From positions 310,001 through 374,000 of the forward strand of contig NZ_JBHTIF010000002.1 in NCBI RefSeq assembly GCF_042677005.1: a DNA stretch of 64,000 bases. Direction: 5' to 3'. The translations under genes were made by a program, and so were the position numbers. This DNA is from Lysobacter_I brunescens (GTDB lineage: Bacteria > Pseudomonadota > Gammaproteobacteria > Xanthomonadales > Xanthomonadaceae). Below are positions 60,164-64,000 of this stretch, in pieces; position 1 is the first letter of the stretch; every line of letters starts with the position of its first letter. The notes under the pieces are model-generated. The model did no database searches, was not told the DNA's origin, and worked only from the letters and a program-made list of their open reading frames with translations.

Positions 60164-60195
60164 CGTCCGGAGACCGCGGCGGCAGTCTCCGGACG
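60164..60195 (-). other. hairpin in the leader of the cassette 3 XRE gene
   Basis: Perfect 11-bp arms CGTCCGGAGAC / GTCTCCGGACG around a 10-base loop, between the conserved box and the start codon. Confidence 0.6.
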
Positions 60196-60214
60196 ATGGC
60201 CCCGGCGTTCCTTC

Positions 60215-60237
60215 CGGGAACCTGCCAGGATTCAAGT
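60215..60237 (-). promoter_or_regulatory. conserved 23-bp box upstream of XRE gene, cassette 3
   Basis: On the plus strand CGGG, 14 bases starting AACCT, then CAAGT, followed at 15 bases by GAAAGG as in cassette 2. It lies 122 bases upstream of the XRE start. Contains the small dyad CCTG-C-CAGG. Confidence 0.65.
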
Positions 60238-60388
60238 GACTGATTTGAAAGGAAGAGGGCTTTGTCCCGACGGATTGCATCCGAAAAAGTGCATCTGTGG
60301 AGACGGGAGCACGACCTTCTGTGTTTTTCACGGTGGCGGAGGGGAGGCACTCGTTCCGCTTGTCCTGGACGGCACGACCATGGAGGGA

Positions 60389-60820
60389 TCAGCCCGGGTA
60401 GTCAGGCATGATCGGCGTCTTGGTCGGATCGTTGCTGGCCTGGGGGTCACAGAAGATCGTCTGCATCGGCGTCTTTCCGTCGAGCGGGCCGACGTCGATG
60501 AACATGCCGAAGTTGATCAGTTGATGGGGGCGCAGATGCATCCGGAACCTGGCGGTCTGTCCATCGTTCTCGATGTGGAATCCCCGTATCGGCCTGCGGA
60601 ACAGGCCCAGTCCGCTGCTGGCGTAATTGGTGATCCGGGCAATCAAGGCCTTGTCGTACGTCAGGTCGATGCGGACATGGGTGGTTCGATGCTTGACGAA
60701 GAAGTGTGGCTCGGAGTAGCTGCCTTCGTAACCGTTCCTGGTGGTACGGATATTCAGTATCAGCTCGACATGCCCCGCTGCATCGTCATGCTTGCGGTGG
60801 TGGCGTGCGAATCTCGTCAT
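60389..60820 (-). CDS. DPQ-motif protein, cassette 3
   Basis: 143 residues, no signal peptide. MTRFARHHRKHDDAAGHVEL begins a basic, His-rich N-terminus; HVRIDLTYDKALIARITNYA and INFGMFIDVGPLDGKTPMQT are the strands before FCDPQASNDPTKT, with a further PIMPDYPG tail. GGAGTACACG precedes ATG at 60820. It lies 152 bases downstream of the cassette 3 regulator. Family not recognised; grouped with the other DPQ proteins by tail motif, size and gene position. Confidence 0.7.
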   Translation of the reverse strand: MTRFARHHRKHDDAAGHVELILNIRTTRNGYEGSYSEPHFFVKHRTTHVRIDLTYDKALIARITNYASSGLGLFRRPIRGFHIENDGQTARFRMHLRPHQLINFGMFIDVGPLDGKTPMQTIFCDPQASNDPTKTPIMPDYPG

Positions 60821-60972
60821 CGTGTACTCCTCTTTTCCGGGGGACGAAAGCGGGTGGGTGGGCGACATGCGCGATGTGGGATGTGCGCTGCCAATGGTCG
60901 TGCGTACTGCGCGTGTGGTTGGGGGCGCCGATTGTTGCAACGTCTCCCATGCCGCTCGGCGCCTTTGCGGCG

Positions 60973-63900
60973 TCACTGCGGATCGGCCGGGCCATGGGCG
61001 GTGATGCGTCCGGAGTGCGCCTGTGCTTGCAGGGCCGGGAACTGCGCATCCCGGTAGCCGATCTCCTCCAGCCAGGCGATCCGTGCCTGCACGCGATGTC
61101 GTTCGCCGAGCAGGACGTGCGCGCTGGCCCACGGCGCGATGACGTTCGGATCCCGGGAGGTCCTGGCCGGCACCGCGAGCAGCGCGATCGCGTGCCGCCA
61201 GTCGCGACGGGCAGCATCCGGTCGGCCGGCATCCACGTGGTGCCGGCCGCGTGCGACCAGGGCCTTTGCGAGTGCCGACGTTTCCTGCAGGTCGTGTTTC
61301 GATCGCGCGGCGTTGTCTTCGAACGTCGCGATCGCTGCATTCCATCCAGCGTCGGTGGCGTCGTTCGCAGGATGGCTGGCGACGAGGAGTTGCAGTGCCG
61401 CCTTCAGGCGCCTGACCGCTGGCGTGGGCTCCGACGACGACTCGATGTCGCGGATCAGCGCCTCTGCGATCCGGGCATGCGCGCGACGGCTGCCATCATC
61501 GCCGCGTATCCATGCGATCTCGCTGGCCTCGACGTGCGCCAGCGCGAGGTCGTGCGCCCAGCCCTTGTTGCCGGGCTCTCGCGCGGTCAGCTTCGACAGT
61601 AGCGCGATGGCTTCGTCGATCTGCGTCTTCGCATCGTCCGGCAGTCCGCGCGAGGCGGACAGCGCGCCGCTGGACAGCAGCGATGTCGCCAGCCGTCGCT
61701 GCCACAGCAGCGCATCGGGTTTGCTGGCGACCAGCCGGCGCAGCATGCCGATCTGTTCCGAGTATCCGGCCGCCGCTTCGCGCAGGCGCCCTTCGGATTC
61801 GTCCACGCTGCTGATCCACGACAGCGTATCGACCAGGTCGTAGCGCAGCGCGTCATCGTCGGGCCGGGTCGAGAGCACTTCGGACTTGATGCGCGCTGAC
61901 CGCCTGAAATAGGCCTGCGCTTCGACCATGCGTCCCTGGTCGCGCGCGACCGCGCCGAGGTTGTTGAGCGCGTAGGACAATTCGATGCGCCAGTCCATCC
62001 TGCCGGGCTGCAGCGCCACCAGCGTCTCGCTGGTGCGCAGGTAGGTCGTCCAGTGCGTCCGCGCCTGTTCGAATCTGCGCTGCCGGTAGTGGTGCAGGCC
62101 GAGCCAGTACGCGGCGATCCCCATCTCGGCCTGCGCTTCGGCGGCGTGCGGTGCGGTGGCGATTGCGCTGCGCGCGGCATCGACCGAGCGCGTGAAGGCC
62201 GACTCCGCTTCGTCGAGTCGTCCCTCGCCGAGCATCACTTCGCCGACGGTGCGCAGTGCGCGCGAACGGTTGACGAGATCGCCGACGCGCATCTGCGCCT
62301 CCGGCCGGCTTTCCAGCTGGGCCAGCGCCTTCGTGCCGATGCTGTCGAGCAGGCCGAGGTTGCCGAGTGGGCGAAGCTTGTCGGCGAGGTCGACCAGCAT
62401 GAAGTCCGAGAGCTGCAGGGCCTCTTCGCGACGTCGGTCGGCTTCGCTGCGGGCCTGCGATGCGATCACCGCGAACGTCGCGGCGATCACCGCAGAGAGC
62501 GCCAGGCCGGCGATCCCGCCCGCGCGCAGCCGTCGGCGGCGCCGGTCCTGCCGCGTGGAGGCGTCGAGGAACAGGCGCTCGTCCGGATCGAGGTCGAATG
62601 GTGACTGCCGCGTGGCTTCCAGCGCTTCCTGCAGGGGACGTCCGCGGTTCAGCAGCAGGTCCGGATTGCGTCCTTCCTCCATCCACCGCGCTGCGGCACG
62701 GCGCAAGCGCGCCCTGGCCTGCAGCAGGCGGCGGTTGTCCTGGAGCCAGTCGCGGGCGCGGGGCCATTGCCGCAGCAGGGCTTCGTGCGCAACGCGGACC
62801 CCGGGTTCGCCGTCGCCCAGTTCGCCGACGAACAGCCGGGCGCCGACGAAGGCTTCCGCGAGCGCGCGCGCATCGTCGTCCAGTGCCGACCACGCGACGC
62901 GGCGTGCGCTGACCGATTCGCTGTCCTCGCGCAGCACGACCAGCAGCGGCAGCAGTTGATCGAGGCTCCGCTGCGCGGCCTCGTCCAGCGTGGCGAACAC
63001 TTCTTCGGCGCGATGCGCGATCGCGCCTTCCAGGCCTCCGATCGCGCGATAGGCCTCGAAGCCCAGTTCTCCGTCGTCGCTGCGCCGCTCGTACAGGGCC
63101 TGCAGGGTGTGCTGCAGCAGCGGCAGCGCATCGACGTGTTCGGTCGCGGCGTCGCGCAGCACGTCGTCGAGGCATTCGGCCGTCTGCGGATGTTCCTCGA
63201 AGCTCAGGCCGGCCAATGCGGCGGGCGCGCGGATGATCTGGGCGATCTCTCCTGCGCGCGGCGTCAGCACGTCGAAATGGCCTTCGCCCAGCTTGCGTTC
63301 GGCGATGACCGGATAGGTTTCGATCAGGAGCGGATGGAAGTCGCTGCGCACGATCATCGCAACGAACACGCGCGGTGTTTCGCACAGGTGGTGCAGTGCC
63401 TTGGCGAACCCGGGGTCGCGCTCCGGCTTGCGCGCGCGGGTGGCGACCAGCGCTTCGGCGTGATCGATCACCAGCAGCAGGTGCGCATGCGGCTGCGCCG
63501 CGAGATCGCGCGAGGCGTGCCGGCGCAGTGCGTCGTCGACGATCGCACCGATCGATTCGGGCGCCTGTCGCAGCGAGGTCGCGAGGTCCGTCGGCGATTG
63601 CGGCGGAAACACCGGGCGTTCGCCGAGCGACCATGCGGACAGCGCGATGGCCAGGCGGACCATCGCGTCGCCGGCTTCGCTGCCGGCGAGGTCGCATCGC
63701 GCGATCGTCAGGGCGTGCAGGCCGTCGAAACCGCCGTCCTGGCGCAGCAGCGGAAGGGCGCCGGCATTGAGCAGGGACGTCTTGCCGCAACCGCTGGCGC
63801 CGACGATGAGCACGAAGCGCCGCTGGTTGTCGATCTGGTGGCGCATCGCGGCGAGCAGCTCGGCGGTCGTGCGACTGCGCCCGAAGAACACGCCTGCATG

Positions 63901-64000
63901 CGCATCGTCGAACGCGGCGAGCCCGACGTACGGACTCGTGCCGTGCCATGCCGAGATCCGCGTGGCCACGCGCCGGTAGTCGTCGGGATACGAGACGCTG
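60973..64000 (-). CDS. winged-helix / nSTAND1-like NTPase / TPR-like membrane regulator, cassette 3 (N-terminus outside window)
   Basis: About 1009 codons are visible; the frame runs past base 64000 (SVSYPDDYRRVATRISAWHG), matching residues just after the winged helix of the other two, so that domain lies beyond the edge. Visible: SPYVGLAAFDDAHAGVFFGR, Walker A GASGCGKTS, Walker B LLLVIDHAEALV, IVRSDFHP, DALPLLQHTLQALYERR, AHEALLRQWPRARDW, a transmembrane helix (AGGIAGLALSAVIAATFAVI) and a TPR-like C-terminus. An internal ATG at 63969 is not the real start. GC is high throughout, unlike cassette 1. Confidence 0.87.
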   Translation of the reverse strand, partial: SVSYPDDYRRVATRISAWHGTSPYVGLAAFDDAHAGVFFGRSRTTAELLAAMRHQIDNQRRFVLIVGASGCGKTSLLNAGALPLLRQDGGFDGLHALTIARCDLAGSEAGDAMVRLAIALSAWSLGERPVFPPQSPTDLATSLRQAPESIGAIVDDALRRHASRDLAAQPHAHLLLVIDHAEALVATRARKPERDPGFAKALHHLCETPRVFVAMIVRSDFHPLLIETYPVIAERKLGEGHFDVLTPRAGEIAQIIRAPAALAGLSFEEHPQTAECLDDVLRDAATEHVDALPLLQHTLQALYERRSDDGELGFEAYRAIGGLEGAIAHRAEEVFATLDEAAQRSLDQLLPLLVVLREDSESVSARRVAWSALDDDARALAEAFVGARLFVGELGDGEPGVRVAHEALLRQWPRARDWLQDNRRLLQARARLRRAAARWMEEGRNPDLLLNRGRPLQEALEATRQSPFDLDPDERLFLDASTRQDRRRRRLRAGGIAGLALSAVIAATFAVIASQARSEADRRREEALQLSDFMLVDLADKLRPLGNLGLLDSIGTKALAQLESRPEAQMRVGDLVNRSRALRTVGEVMLGEGRLDEAESAFTRSVDAARSAIATAPHAAEAQAEMGIAAYWLGLHHYRQRRFEQARTHWTTYLRTSETLVALQPGRMDWRIELSYALNNLGAVARDQGRMVEAQAYFRRSARIKSEVLSTRPDDDALRYDLVDTLSWISSVDESEGRLREAAAGYSEQIGMLRRLVASKPDALLWQRRLATSLLSSGALSASRGLPDDAKTQIDEAIALLSKLTAREPGNKGWAHDLALAHVEASEIAWIRGDDGSRRAHARIAEALIRDIESSSEPTPAVRRLKAALQLLVASHPANDATDAGWNAAIATFEDNAARSKHDLQETSALAKALVARGRHHVDAGRPDAARRDWRHAIALLAVPARTSRDPNVIAPWASAHVLLGERHRVQARIAWLEEIGYRDAQFPALQAQAHSGRITAHGPADPQ

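Noticed and set aside
46831..64000. Prophage, integrative element or classic toxin-antitoxin island
   Set aside because: No integrase, transposase, tRNA target, phage structural genes or recognisable toxin; a defence role is possible but not shown.

Overview
The window is a GC-rich gammaproteobacterial chromosome segment. Gene order (pyrG-kdsA-eno-ftsB-ispD-ispF-truD-surE-pcm-nlpD and miaA-hfq-hflX-hflK-hflC-purA), many GTG/TTG starts and a secretome of GH18 and GH19 chitinases, a lysyl-endopeptidase-like protease and lectins suggest Xanthomonadaceae, most like Lysobacter and relatives. This is inferred from gene content; no 16S gene is present.

Region 1 (1-30.6 kb) is core genome. It holds parE (truncated by the window edge), CTP, KDO and enolase genes, a dense run of overlapping genes ftsB-ispD-(zinc-ribbon protein)-ispF-truD, the surE-pcm-exoD-like-nlpD block, a small peptidase/Mth938-like pair, yhbY/rlmE-ftsH-folP, an AlkB-type alkane hydroxylase, putP, miaA-hfq-hflX-hflKC-purA and a methyltransferase. 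The gap between folP and alkB carries six DnaA-box-like 9-mers.

Region 2 (30.6-46.8 kb) is accessory: small secreted proteins, a ricin-type lectin, gcvP behind a glycine riboswitch, GH19 and GH18 chitinases with CBM5/12 modules, an MFS exporter, a secreted serine protease, and an APC permease/Rieske oxygenase pair.

Region 3 (46.8-64 kb, all on the minus strand) is the most unusual part. Three consecutive copies of one gene cassette lie head to tail. In transcription order each has (i) a ~1100-residue membrane-anchored regulator with an OmpR/CadC-type winged helix, an nSTAND1-like NTPase, one transmembrane helix and a TPR-like C-terminus; (ii) one or two small proteins, or a fused pair, of a family I cannot name whose units end in a (C)DPQ motif; (iii) a small XRE-type helix-turn-helix protein; and (iv) a variable last gene: a ricin-type lectin, a GH18-like TIM barrel with a degraded active site, or a small unknown protein. 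A conserved 23-bp box precedes each XRE gene, with hairpins between box and start codon. I know of no described system with this layout. The third cassette is cut by the right edge.

How region 3 works is inferred: the NTPases would sense a signal and control the cassettes, the XRE proteins would act at the shared box, and the (C)DPQ and carbohydrate-binding proteins would be outputs. No RNA genes, CRISPR arrays, transposases or phage genes were seen.
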